The position numbers were made by a program, and so were the translations under genes. A model generated the notes under the pieces. It was not told the DNA's origin, did no database searches, and saw only the letters and a list, made by a program, of their open reading frames with translations. A DNA stretch of 64,000 nucleotides from Hypoxylon rubiginosum (lineage: Eukaryota > Ascomycota > Sordariomycetes > Xylariales > Hypoxylaceae). The stretch lies in contig CADCXA010000058.1 of NCBI GenBank assembly GCA_902806565.1, forward strand, positions 186,001-250,000. Direction: 5' to 3'. Positions within the stretch are counted from its first letter, which is position 1. Each line of letters starts with the position of its first letter. This document shows positions 1 through 10,660 of this stretch, one piece after another.

Positions 1-379
1 CGACACCGCCCCCGCCTTTTTCAAGGAGGCGATGCTGACGACGGACGAGGAATGGACTCAACACAAGAAGATTATTGATACCGGGAAGAGGGCAAGAGAT
101 GGGCTGGGCAAGTTAGCATTCAGACGGTCCATCGCCAAAGAGATGCCCTACTTCCATGCATGGTTCAGCTTGGACGGTGGACTAGGACACGTGGTAGAAG
201 ATTCTAACCGGTGGCCGAGAGGGGACCTGTTCGCAAGGGAGATTCTAGGAGGTATGTTGGATTCCGAACCGGATGTGATCAAGAAGCAGGGTCGATGGCA
301 CAAGTCTGACACAAGGGTTGAGGGATTCAAGAAGCGATGGAGAAAATTTGACTGGACGAGAGTACTGGCTGATGGATAG
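1..379 (+). CDS. Cwf19/CwfJ-family splicing factor, 3' end only
   Basis: This is the last 126 or so codons of a gene that begins before the window; the frame is open from base 2. The tail reads PYFHAWFSLDGG, then GHVVED, REILGGMLD and FDWTRVL, which is the pattern of the CwfJ C-terminal domain 2. The LGGMLD and FDWT elements fit the Cwf19 (CWF19L2) branch better than the Drn1/CWF19L1 branch. Family knowledge: Cwf19 proteins associate with late spliceosomes and help Dbr1 debranch intron lariats in the nucleus. The N-terminal part, including the HIT-like CwfJ domain 1, lies outside, so intactness cannot be judged. The family call is fairly secure; the exact orthologue is inferred. Confidence 0.8.
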   Translation, partial: DTAPAFFKEAMLTTDEEWTQHKKIIDTGKRARDGLGKLAFRRSIAKEMPYFHAWFSLDGGLGHVVEDSNRWPRGDLFAREILGGMLDSEPDVIKKQGRWHKSDTRVEGFKKRWRKFDWTRVLADG

Positions 380-1055
380 ATGCTTCTACGTACGAGACCG
401 AAGGACATCTCTGAGACCTATCGTTAATGGTACAATGCCTTTATAAAAGGGGAGGGTTAGATATGTTCTATACCATCTGAAATAAAACCCAAACAGGTTC
501 CAGAGTCACATAATACGTGTTGTGTTTGTTATGTCGCATTATAAACATGATATACTACATCCTACAGTGACCCTCATGATATGTACAGTGCGACTTAAGC
601 TGCTTAGGCTGCTTGGGTAATAAGGCGACAGGAGAGGGCAAACTGTCAAACTGTGCAGCTGCCCCGCGCTAGGCGGGTGTCACGCAGTAGGGACTAGGGG
701 GTTAAAGGGATGATATCATTCCCTTTAGTCCCCTGAGCTGAGTCGCAGTCGCAGTCGCATAGCCGACCGCTCGACGGACCAAATCTCGCCTCATATTTTC
801 GAAACAGAAAGTACCTGACTTGTCTATACCTTGAGGGCAAGTTACATAAGGTTGAGGTTGCATTTCGACCTAAAGGTTGGAAAATATTCTACTTCTATTC
901 CTTACCTCATATTAAAACCCCAGAAAGCCCAACTCCGACAAACCCCACCCTCGACAAGCTCCAGGATTTATCGATCCCAGCCGTATCTGTCAGGTCTACA
1001 CGTTTGTAAGGAGAGAATCACGACACCGATAGAGAGAGAATCGCAGAGAATCAAG
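380..1055. other. Intergenic spacer and E2 promoter
   Basis: No gene is recognised here. It holds the 3' region of the Cwf19 gene and the 5' region of the E2 gene. A short GTCGCA triplication lies near 738-760. The last 200 bases before the E2 start are rich in short C/A runs. Confidence 0.5.
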
Positions 1056-1612
1056 ATGAGTTCGTCACAGAAGCGCATAAGCAAGGTGAGAATCCACTAT
1101 ATCCTTACCTACCTATAGACACATCTACCCATGTACGTATATGTCCAGTTGCTCTAACCAAGCCGCCACAGGAACTGCAAGAGTGCATGACCTCCCCCCC
1201 AACCGGCATGACCATAACCCTCCCCTCCGAATCCGACCTGCACACGTGGTCCGTCAAGCTCGCCGGCCCCCCGGGAAGCCCGTACGCCGGCGGCCTCTTC
1301 ACACTCTCCGTCGTCCTGCCGCCCGACTACCCCTTCAAGGCGCCGCAGGTCACCTTCGCGACGCGCATCTACCACCCCAACGTGACCAACGACAGCGCGG
1401 GCGCCATCTGCCTCGGCATGCTCAAGGCCGAGAACTGGAAGCCCGCGAGCCGCGTCCGCGCCGTCCTCGACGCCGTCCGCCAGCTCCTCGCCGAGCCCAA
1501 CCCGGACGACCCCCTCGAGGCCCGCATCGCCGACGAGTTCCGCGGCGCGCCGCGCGAGTTCGAGAAGAACGCCCGCAGCTACGTGGCTAGGTACGCGCAG
1601 GGGAAGAAGTAG
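1056..1612 (+). CDS. Ubiquitin-conjugating enzyme E2 (UBC fold, Ubc4/UBE2D-like)
   Basis: Two exons, 1056-1085 and 1172-1612, give a 156-residue protein, a normal length for a minimal class I E2. The intron (86 nt) starts GTGAG, has a CTAAC branch site near 1155 and ends ACAG. The join restores the usual E2 N-terminus KRISKELQE. The HPN motif is present, followed by the active-site cysteine in ICLGML, then LLAEPNPDDPL and the C-terminal helix ending YARYAQ-like. Family knowledge: E2 enzymes take ubiquitin from E1 as a cysteine thioester and pass it on with an E3. Exon 2 is far richer in G+C, with C/G nearly always at third positions, than the intron, the first exon and the flanks. The exact E2 subfamily is not certain. 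Confidence 0.9.
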
Positions 1613-2824
1613 TAGCTGGTTTGCATGTAGTCCGACCCCTGGACTAGAGGACGAAAGAACGAGCCCACATGCGACGGACGGAATGGATGGTAGAATACAC
1701 AAGTAGCTGTGAAGAAAACAGTGATCAGACTTGGCTGGATCTAGGCGCGAAGAATGTATTCATCTATGGTTTAGCGCGCGCCTTCGGATATCATCGTCGG
1801 ATGGTAAAAGAGCATGACACATACATCAGGTACCTACCTGCTACCTTTTAAGAAGAAACGAAGTCAAGGGAAATGGACGTTCATAATTAGCATGATCCTG
1901 CGATAGTCTCTTTACGCATTCGTTAGCGGATAGGGAGGCATCAGTCGCGATAGCAACGGGAATAGTAATGCTAATGGCGTCAGTTATTACTTCTATTCCC
2001 AGGACTCTTGATCTGTATCGATCTAGTACTTTCATGTCACATAACGGAATTATTCGAATTAAGGGCACCCAGGACTCAGGAAATGATGAATGAAAACGAA
2101 ACTCATAATACCAATCACAGAGTCACACAGTTACACTATTTCGTCCAACGTATTCGTTGTATTGATTTGCCTCTGGACCAATGCTTTTGCTGTTGACCAG
2201 ATGGATGCTTTGCCAATGTTTCCACATTCCGTGAATGTTATATGCTGCAACGCCGCCAATCGATGCTATGAACCTGTCCCCTTTGTCTAATACCGTATGC
2301 ACTTTACTTTTTTTCCTGACCTTGGCCATGCAATCCTATACACAGAGGAAATATTGATCAACCATCTCCGTATTGTCCATGCTATACCGACTTGCCTCAC
2401 ATGGGATCTTCTTGTCCCTTCCTCACAAAGGACACCTTCGCAACTCCTAGCTTCGCGCAATTTTGCAACGGTGAGCTTAGGGTATCTCTTGACTTTCCGA
2501 AATGTGACATCGCCTAGTCGGATCACCGACACGCCGGCCATCAATTATCTGTTTGCTTTCCCTCTATGGTATTTCCTTGCCGAAAAAGATATCGTGTCGT
2601 GATGTCGTCAATGCCTATACATGCTGTAATAAAAAAAAATGAGGCGTCATGGCGGGGACAAGTTACAGGAACGCAGATACCAGCTGCGTGGATCGAGTGA
2701 GTTGGCCGCGGCAATGCGCGTCGTGAGATGGCTCTCTGTTCAACCATCCACCGAGTGAAGTAAACAAAGGAGAATTCGTGATGGATGAATGGCACAAGCC
2801 AGATTATATCAGGTCGACAAGAGC
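1613..2824. other. Intergenic spacer between E2 and TBC genes
   Basis: About 1.2 kb between convergent genes. Small open frames exist on both strands, but none has recognisable domains, biased composition or credible introns. An A-run (AAAAAAAA) lies near 2630. Nothing else is supported. Confidence 0.5.
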
Positions 2825-5674
2825 CTAGGGCTTCTCTTTATGTCGGCCGAAAAGAGCCCCCTTCTTCTTCGTGTCCATGCCGGGCCCTACGGCGTCATCT
2901 TTGCGAGCCAGCCTTTCCCGTTCGGCTTTGACTAAATTTCGTCTCTCCTGCCTCTTCTGTTCCACCGTCTCTTGACTAAGGTGGCCGAAGCCGTTTCGAC
3001 GTTTGAAGCAGGCTTCCATGAGACCGTTGGAGTCGAACAGTCTGCGAGGTATCGTTTGCACTACCTGGAAGATCTCCATAGGATCTCCCACTGCTTTGAT
3101 CTCGCTTTCACCGATCTTGAAAACTGCTAGAGCAATTCGGAATAGCGTTTTGGATCCTTCGTAGAAAAAGACGTCCCAGACACGGAGAGTGCTTTCGATA
3201 GGTAGTGTACCGATGAAGCAACTCATGAACCAAGCTGTCATGCAGAGCGTGATGGGCGGAAGTTGGGTAGGTTCGGGTGCATGTCTATGCTTCCACCGTA
3301 GCGGCCATACGGCATCTGTTCCGTCTAGCTCCCCTCCGATCTTGGCCCACACGCCGGGCATAGCCTCCCTTAGGGAGGACATTAGAACGCCCAGATCGAC
3401 GTTGGCACCTTCGAGACTCATTTCGTGTGTTCCGGGGAGATAGACTCGGGTTATGATGTTAAGTAACCAAAAGGCGTGCTCCTCAGTTTCCACAAAAAGA
3501 AGTAGTAAACCCGCTAGGAAATTGAGCGACTGGCAGTAACCAATGCGGGGATTATAGATAGAAAAGGCGTGTAGGACGCGGCGCAGAGACGAGATCATTC
3601 GCTTCTCGCTAGCCTTGTTGCTGTTCTCATCCTGTTCAAAGGCCTGCTGCATTCCCTCGTCGGAGGCCGTCGGTGATTGGGAAGAGCGAAACCGGACGTT
3701 GTCTGGGAATGTACGATGCAGGTCGCGTTCAATGGCTTCGATATCTACCTCCTTAGCCGTTTGCTTCAAGAGATTGTCGTACATGCCTGGATGCTTCGCA
3801 AGAACAGCTGGACCACCGGCATAATAAAACCAAGCTGCACCTCTCCAATCCGGGGGGATTCCCTTACGTACAAACCGCTTCGTCTTGTTGGATCGGGGTG
3901 GGAATCGATTCGGATTGTCCGTCATGAGTCCGTGTTCCCTTAGGAAGGCATTCCATTTTCTCCGTCTTCTCGCGAGATATTCTGTGTAGCCCTGGTTCCA
4001 GCCATCGTACTGCTCTTGGCTCACATACTGATTGCTCTTCCTGAAACCGTAGCGATCCCGATCGCTATTATCTTCCGCAGTTGTTGCAGCAGTCGGTTGG
4101 CGCTCGGGAGACGGGAACTTGTCCTCTTCGTCATCAGATTCGTTATCGGCTTCGACATTGTTGTGGCCACTATCAAGATCCGTATGTGCACTCTCGGTGG
4201 ATCTCTGGAAAGTTTCCCCAAGTGCTTCTTCGGGGATCTCCTCAGGTACAGAGTCGCGTATATAGGAATCACGGAAAATGGCAGCTGAATCCCGCACAGT
4301 TGTGATCGGTTGCTCCGGCCTTGGTAACAAATCGTTCATCGCCTCTAGCACCGTAGCTCTCCTCCTACGTTCTTCCGATATCGCTGTCGGCGGTCTTGAA
4401 TCGTTCTCCTCGGCAGCTGAGTCGTCGTAGAAGCCCTTCTCATACATCCCCATCACGTCGTCGATACTGAGATTATCATCAACCGCGCCATAGACCGAAG
4501 TAATGGAACTACTCTTGGTTGCCACACTGCTCCTCTCCGTTACGGCAGTACCCTGCCCCGTGGATGCCGATAGCTGAGACCGATAGCTAGACCTAAGTTC
4601 GTCATTCGGTACAGAAGCCATTCGGGGGAGAGGATCTCTCGCGTAAGTCGGGCCACTGCTTTCGGCACGATACGATACCGGTGGCCGGTAAGCTGGGTGA
4701 TTCAGCTGCCGACCTCTGCTTCGAATGTGATCTCGATTATACATGTCGGGAGGACGAATAGGAGCGGAGGCGAAGGTGGCCGCGGACATGTCGGACGATA
4801 CAGACGGACCACGTTCTCGCGGCCACAATATGGGGTGGTTGGAGGCGTCGAGATTCGTTGGCTCGGCTGGGGTCTGATTGGTTGGTCGAAAGCGAGTAGA
4901 ATCGTTGTAGGGCTGCTTTATGCTGGGCTTTCTAGGTCTTGAGAAATTATCAACACGCACCGTCTCGGTCGTGTTCAGTTTCTTCGTCGATGAATAAGGG
5001 AAGTCATCTCCAGTTCCTAAAGCGAGGGAAGTAGCACTAATGTACAACTCGTCGGTCGCGTTAGAGGATCTGCTGTGTTGACTGCTTAGAACTGGAGAAG
5101 TAGGGCTGAAGACGGCAGCTCGGTCGTAACCCAGAGAGTCCCAACGAGGAGACAAGGGGATGCAAGGGGAAGAAGGGTCCTCTACGATAGAATTGGGATG
5201 GGAATACGAGGCGATACTAGTCTGGGGGGTTGAATAGGCAACAGAAGGGGACCAGATAGGATTTGAAGAGGCTGTATTCTCGAAGTCATCGTCTTCATCG
5301 GCTTCGTAGCCGTGGGTGTCTTGGTCGTAGATGTTGTAGTTGTAGGTATTCGAGTTGGTGCCGGTGCTGGTACTAGTGTTGGTATTGGTATTGGCGTTAG
5401 GGAGAATTGAAGGAACCGGGGTGTGTTTCGTATCCTGGGTTCGAGAAGCGTGGAGCCCAAACTCCCGGAACTTCAAGCCGCGGTCTGGTCTGTCTGGTCT
5501 AACGCCGAACCCAGCTGATGTATCTGATCCCGGACCTGATTTCGAACCAACTTGTATCAAACCTCTCGCATTCAGGTCTTCAGCTTTTCTTGATCGTTGT
5601 TGAAATTTGGAGGATTCGCCCACAACCGGATCGTCCTGTACCAAGTTGTCCGCCATTATTAATGTTCGCGCCAT
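2825..5674 (-). CDS. TBC-domain Rab GTPase-activating protein
   Basis: A single-exon gene for 949 residues. Residues 1-600 or so are low-complexity and rich in Ser, Asn, Thr and Pro, including an NTNTNTSTSTGT-type run encoded near 5340-5395. The TBC domain begins about residue 600 with RKGIPPDWRG. It carries the two catalytic fingers of Rab-GAPs: IERDLHR, giving the arginine of IxxDxxR, and IGYCQSLN, giving the glutamine of YxQ. Later TBC blocks such as WFMSCFIGTLP and RVWDVFF are present. A basic, charged tail follows. Family knowledge: such proteins speed GTP hydrolysis by Rab GTPases in vesicle traffic. The Rab partner cannot be read from sequence. A second in-frame ATG at codon 7 could be the true start. 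Confidence 0.9.
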   Translation of the reverse strand: MARTLIMADNLVQDDPVVGESSKFQQRSRKAEDLNARGLIQVGSKSGPGSDTSAGFGVRPDRPDRGLKFREFGLHASRTQDTKHTPVPSILPNANTNTNTSTSTGTNSNTYNYNIYDQDTHGYEADEDDDFENTASSNPIWSPSVAYSTPQTSIASYSHPNSIVEDPSSPCIPLSPRWDSLGYDRAAVFSPTSPVLSSQHSRSSNATDELYISATSLALGTGDDFPYSSTKKLNTTETVRVDNFSRPRKPSIKQPYNDSTRFRPTNQTPAEPTNLDASNHPILWPRERGPSVSSDMSAATFASAPIRPPDMYNRDHIRSRGRQLNHPAYRPPVSYRAESSGPTYARDPLPRMASVPNDELRSSYRSQLSASTGQGTAVTERSSVATKSSSITSVYGAVDDNLSIDDVMGMYEKGFYDDSAAEENDSRPPTAISEERRRRATVLEAMNDLLPRPEQPITTVRDSAAIFRDSYIRDSVPEEIPEEALGETFQRSTESAHTDLDSGHNNVEADNESDDEEDKFPSPERQPTAATTAEDNSDRDRYGFRKSNQYVSQEQYDGWNQGYTEYLARRRRKWNAFLREHGLMTDNPNRFPPRSNKTKRFVRKGIPPDWRGAAWFYYAGGPAVLAKHPGMYDNLLKQTAKEVDIEAIERDLHRTFPDNVRFRSSQSPTASDEGMQQAFEQDENSNKASEKRMISSLRRVLHAFSIYNPRIGYCQSLNFLAGLLLLFVETEEHAFWLLNIITRVYLPGTHEMSLEGANVDLGVLMSSLREAMPGVWAKIGGELDGTDAVWPLRWKHRHAPEPTQLPPITLCMTAWFMSCFIGTLPIESTLRVWDVFFYEGSKTLFRIALAVFKIGESEIKAVGDPMEIFQVVQTIPRRLFDSNGLMEACFKRRNGFGHLSQETVEQKRQERRNLVKAERERLARKDDAVGPGMDTKKKGALFGRHKEKP

Positions 5675-6823
5675 CGTTCGAGGCCAAGCAGTCTAGTGCT
5701 TGGCGCTTCTCTAGTAAGAATAAGAAAAACCTCCCACTTCCCAATATGTTTCCAACTCGTCTCGAGGTTCAATCGGTGCGAACATCCAAGGCCGATTCGA
5801 CGTCTTGTAAAGCAAACCTTGCTTGGGGATTTAAATACCCATCCAGCTCTTTGCCCCCAATGCGTTACCTTCCAATTGGATGTAATAGGTAATAAGGGAA
5901 CGAAAACCCAAGACCCAGAGTGTTGATTAGATATGCACGCACGGGCGTTGCCTTAGGTATCCGAGACCAAGATTCGAGACAACGGCGATGATCAATCGAA
6001 CCAATGGCTCGTTAGGGGAACGAATGTCGTTGGAAGAATTGTCCCAGTTATACTAACAGAAAAAAAAGAGAGGCGGTCGACGATTGAATACGTGAATATG
6101 GGGTATTTTAGGATCTTTCCATACTGACGGTAGCTGTGTATTGACGTTGTACGAGTTGTACAAGTGGAGAAGACGGCCAGTCCTCCTATCCTCTAGAGTA
6201 TGCACTTTTCCGTCTGTCGGTATAGAATGAATGTTCTGGTCACCCGCAGTCGGCAGCAAGGGCGTTCGTGATGAGAGAAAGATTGATTCCGTGTAGGTGT
6301 CTGGGTGTCTGGGTCAAGAGCGGGGCCAGGACAATAGTCTTCGGCTGGGTTGGTGTTGTGTCGATTGAGACAAAAAGTAACGAATTGGACGAAGGAAGGT
6401 TTGTAAGTTCGTGGGTTTGTGCGTTTGTTCTTCAGCGACAAGTACGACAGATGGCGTAGATACCAGATACCAGATACTTTGGATACCTCAATTGCCTTTA
6501 ACAGCGCCTGCCAAACGTGCTGCAAATAAACTGGAGCACGTAGATGCCTTAGGGCAATGCAGATATGCAGGTACGCGGGTCCTGGTTGTAATAGTACCTT
6601 GGGTACCTGGTAATTTTCTCCAGAATTTCAATAGAGCACATGTAAGCGCATGTACAATATGTATGCTCGCTACCAGGCCTGTTAGCTGCGCAACTGAGGT
6701 GTAATTGTATATCTTCACGAGTCCGAGTTCGCGATGGTCTGGGGTAGAGTGAGGTTAGGCGGGTTGCAATACGACGGTACGGTACGCGTTGATAGTTGAT
6801 AGCGATAGCTGAGCATAAAGCTT

Positions 6824-6852
6824 TAGCTACAGCTACAGCTATAGCTATAGCT
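6824..6852. repeat. Six-base tandem repeat (TAGCTA/CAGCTA)
   Basis: About five head-to-tail copies of a 6-base unit alternating TAGCTA and CAGCTA. The unit is nearly self-complementary (AGCT core), so the tract can fold on itself. Confidence 0.75.
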
Positions 6853-7914
6853 TATGTACCTTAGGTACAGTAGCACGAAGTTGAGAATCGCGATGCGAAT
6901 TTTACCCAACACGCATCAAAATGCAAAAATAATCTGACAACTTCAATTCAAAGAAGAAAAAATTCATCTCCTCACCGTCACCTCGCAAAAATTATCCTCC
7001 ACTTGAATTCCATGTCTCTGGCCCTGATCTTGGCTTGTTTGGTAAATCTGAGCCTCCGCTTCCTACCGTGGGTGCCGTAGCTAGTAGCCACTGTAATTGC
7101 TGTAATTGAAATTACTCTCAGTGGACGCGGGACGGATTGTGTCCCGTCCATGGGCAAGGTTGTTTAGCGGGTATCAAATCGGCCATTGTCATTGGGTAAG
7201 CTAGTCTCGGAGAGAACGAAAAGGGTAACAAAATACAAAAGCTGAGCAATCTGACATCATTTCCCTATTCTAAGAAGAACATTGCAATTTCCCAAAAGTT
7301 CGTTGGCATAATTCGAGAATTATCGAAGAATTTTCAATGAAGAATCCTCATTCTCTGTAGTGTTTATTGTCATGATTGTATACTTTGTATATTCGCCTTC
7401 AAAGTTTACTATTCTTGGAGATTTTACTCGGTAATCTTGGAATGGTATGTATAAAGTATCAAGTGCATAGTGCATTATTAATACTGCTCCAAGTATGCGA
7501 ACTACATGTTCACATGCCTATTTCTATATACCTACATAGGTATATTAGGCACACGAGATTAGATTCTAGTCGCATTTATTATAGGTATGGTAGGTAGGGT
7601 ACAGGTACATATAATATGAGCGAGGTATTCCGTACCTCGGTAGGTATACGCGTATTGTGCGGATGTTGATATCTCATCTCCGCTTCTCGACTTTACACAA
7701 GGTCATAAGGTAGAGCGAAATCCGCTTACAAGCTTAAAGCCATCGCTTCAAACTTTTCTAGTCCAAGATCCCAAAGGCAGACGCATACCAAAAATCATAC
7801 ATAGTTAGGACAACATTGTTCAGAATCAGGTTTGTACCCGAGTCTATGGCTCAGGGGCACAGCTAAGCATTATTAGTGCTATTAGCACCTTTACAATGCA
7901 GATGTCCACTTTAT

Positions 7915-7950
7915 TAGAATGTCTAGAATGTCTAGAATGTCTAGAATGTC
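7915..7950. repeat. Nine-base tandem repeat, four perfect copies
   Basis: TAGAATGTC is repeated four times without error at 7915, 7924, 7933 and 7942. Each junction creates a TCTAGA palindrome. It lies in gene-poor DNA. Confidence 0.9.
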
Positions 7951-9465
7951 TGTAGTATGTGGATATTACACAATATAGTAGCAGTAGAATGTTGAGAAAT
8001 TGCGAGTAGGTAGGAGGTATGTATGGGAGTTAGCAGACAGGCTGATATGTTAGGATGTACCTACAGTTTGAGCGTTTTTTTCTGTGTGGACATGCTCCAG
8101 ATTCCGCAGTCCAATTAGTCAAACCCCGTAATCCGGATTTTTTTTATCAGTCAACAGATTTTTATCTTGTCACAGCTGGAACAATCTCTCTCCAGACATT
8201 CATCATACCAGTCCAAATCATACAATCAGTAGCTCATCGGTGCTATCAAACGTCACAAGCATACTTAGACAATAAGCTGCTCACCTCGGCAATTTCCAAT
8301 TGACGCACAAAGAGCTATATACACTCATTCATGATGTCTTTGGAATGATCTAAAATGCCTCCTCACCAGTCTCGAGTCAACATTGAAGACACAATAGGAG
8401 GATGCACCGTGATGCTTTTGCCTAAAATCCCAACTTTTTCGACGCGTGCTCTTCGCGTGCCCCTGTTTCTTGGCTGCCGTGGCCAAAGGAACCTATCACG
8501 ATGCATCCCGATCCATATCACAATCCCTTACGAAAGGCGTTGCTTACTTAGGTTTACTTGGGTACCTTACTTATCCTCTCTTGGAAGGATTCTATCCGAC
8601 CTCCGCATAGGGGACAAAACGCCCGCAGCGACCGTCAAAATCTCGTCATGATTATATTGATCTCTGCATCGCAAGTCACCAACATGCCTTAGGGCCACAT
8701 CTCTTGGGAATACCTATGGCGGCCAATACATTTTAAAACGTATTCATTGTGGAAATAGTCTGGTAAGTGGTAAGTAGTTAGTGGTAAGTTGGTCGTGTTT
8801 TTTTATCAATTTGACTTTCCGCAGATTTTTATAAATATTCTCAGTCAATTGCAAGACATCGACAGAAGGGAGAAAAAGGCGCCCAGGTGCTCGTGATAGC
8901 AATTCTCACTGGTGCTTTTTGAATGGAAATCCGTAGTAAGGCTACGGATTTAACGCTTTCACGGATAAAGAGGAGCAAAGGTGAGAACAAAAGTGGCTCA
9001 TCTCACGAGGGGCGGGAGAGTAAGGGAGAAAAGTGTGGCTGAAGGATGGAGAATGGAGGATGCCTCCAAGTCGAATCAGTTGCGCAATCGTCATGATCAA
9101 GAGCAGCAATGCAAAGCTCAAAAACTATTTTGAGCCCCAATCGAACCCTGGCCAGGTGCCAGGGAATGATCCGAGTACCACACCATCACTTACAGAGCTT
9201 AGAGCGACTTTGCAGCTCCGGTGCTTTTGCTTTGGTGCTTTGGTGTCTTGGTGGCTTTCAGGGTTCTTGGATGGGCGGTGCTAAAGTCCACAATGACGGA
9301 CACCCACCAGCCCTTTTTCCTGCAAGCTGGGCGACTGGGTTGCTAGCTGCTGGGGGAAGAGGAGAGCGAGATGGGCGAAGGGCGAAGGGCCAGGACGGTT
9401 AGAGACAATGGGGTGGGCGGTGCGGTAGCAAGCAGCAGAGCAGCCAAAGCTCTCAGAGCTCCCCC

Positions 9466-9720
9466 GTCCGGCCCCCCCTCTCTCCCTCTTGCATTCCCCC
9501 CAAGCTCCCCAGCTCCAAGCTTACCAGTCCCCTCCCTCCCGCAGACTACGCTCTGGTTCCCCCCCTTCCTAAGCAGCCTTTCCCCAAGCACAACGGCCAG
9601 CGTTTCCCTTCTACCACCCCCAGCTTTCTCCTTTTTCCTCCTTTCCCTTTCTTCTCCTTTCTCTTCTCTCTTCCCATCTTTCCCATCGAAACTCCATCCA
9701 AATTTTCCCTCCGACTCATC
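9466..9720 (+). promoter_or_regulatory. Long pyrimidine-rich tract upstream of acidic protein gene
   Basis: About 250 bases made almost wholly of C and T on the + strand, ending about 70 bases before the ATG at 9788. CT-rich blocks just upstream of the start are common in promoters and 5' leaders of filamentous ascomycetes. A regulatory role is inferred from composition and position only. A 137-codon open frame through it (Pro/Ser/Leu-rich) is a by-product of composition. Confidence 0.4.
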
Positions 9721-9787
9721 AATCCATCCCGCTGATACCGGCCCTACACCAAACTTCCACTTGTATCCCCCATCTCGAGCCTAAATC

Positions 9788-10660
9788 ATGACTTCTCGAA
9801 AGAGGAAGCAAGACGAGGAAGAAGAGCTCGTTGCTCTTCCCAGTGATGAGAGCGAAGAGGAAGAGGAATAGTAGGTTGCTTTTTATAACCCGTTATATCT
9901 TGCCCAGATCCGTTTGTAGCTGCGCAATATCGGAATAGTCGTAGAGCAAAGCTCACGTCGCAACCAATATCACGACATTGCCTCAACGACTCGCATTGTC
10001 GCACAACCTGGCGCATTGTCGCGGGCATCTCATCTTTATCGTCGAATTATCCAATTCGGTTGATTCTTTCCACTCGAGGATAGGCGTACTGAGTACCGAG
10101 AAGAGAATATGCTAACCGCTTTCTCCCGATAGCATTTCGGAAGGCGAAGAGGATGAAGATCCCGACGACGTTGAGGACGACGATGAAGAATTTGACGAAG
10201 AGGGTGAGCCCGAGGAGGTAGAGGTTAAAAATGGCGTGAAGCGTAAGTGAAATTCTATCAGTCACTTCGAATCGATGTGACTTTCCTTCTTCCTTGGCAG
10301 CTAACACGCCCGGATTTAGCCCAAGTTGAAGCTCCTCCCAAGAAAAAGCTGAAGACTGCCAATGCTCCAGCCGAACCTGTCCCCGTCGCCGCCAATGGCG
10401 AAGAGGAAGATGGTGAGGAAGAAGAGTTCGATGATGACCCTGAGAATGAGGCCGAGTTGGAGGAACTTCGGGCACTGGAAGAGGTAGCAGAAGTGGACAA
10501 TGAAGAAGAAGACGGTTATGATGAGGGAGAAGGTGAAGAAGAGGATGACGGTGTCGACGATGAACCCAAGAAATTGGGCATTGATGTCGACCTACCGTCC
10601 AAGGGCAAGACCCAGACCGCAACGAAGATTGTTGCCAATGGAGAAGAAGATGAGGACTGA
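9788..10660 (+). CDS. Small highly acidic protein, probably nuclear
   Basis: Three exons are proposed: 9788-9870, 10133-10242 and 10320-10660, giving 177 residues. Both introns have GT and AG ends and a GCTAAC branch site (near 10111 and 10300). The joins keep an acidic frame, giving EEEEYISEGE and GVKPQVEAPPKK. The protein opens with a basic MTSRKRK, then long Glu/Asp runs, a central PPKKKLK patch that looks like a nuclear localisation signal, then more acidic sequence. Such composition is seen in histone chaperones and prothymosin-like proteins, but no family signature such as the Chz1 motif was found, so no function is assigned. Confidence 0.75.

Larger units (their letters stand above)
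5675..9787. other. Gene-poor spacer, 4.1 kb
   Basis: No coding gene is supported across this stretch between two divergently oriented genes. It contains short tandem repeats at 6824-6852 and 7915-7950, scattered TACC/GGTA-rich palindromic bits such as 6856-6868, and a pyrimidine-rich block at its right end. The open frames are short and unrelated to known families. It may hold long 5' UTRs or non-coding RNA, which sequence alone cannot show. Confidence 0.45.

Noticed and set aside
1154..1702. 182-codon frame antisense to the E2 gene
   Set aside because: It mirrors the GC-rich coding exon and has no domain of its own.
9125..9165. T-arm-like GGTTCGATTGGGG on the minus strand
   Set aside because: The flanking bases do not form a T stem and no acceptor stem was found.
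9371..9784. 137-codon Pro/Ser/Leu-rich frame
   Set aside because: Its composition follows directly from the pyrimidine tract upstream of the acidic protein gene.
10047..10622. 191-codon frame antisense to the acidic protein gene
   Set aside because: It is the complement of Glu/Asp-rich codons and low-complexity.
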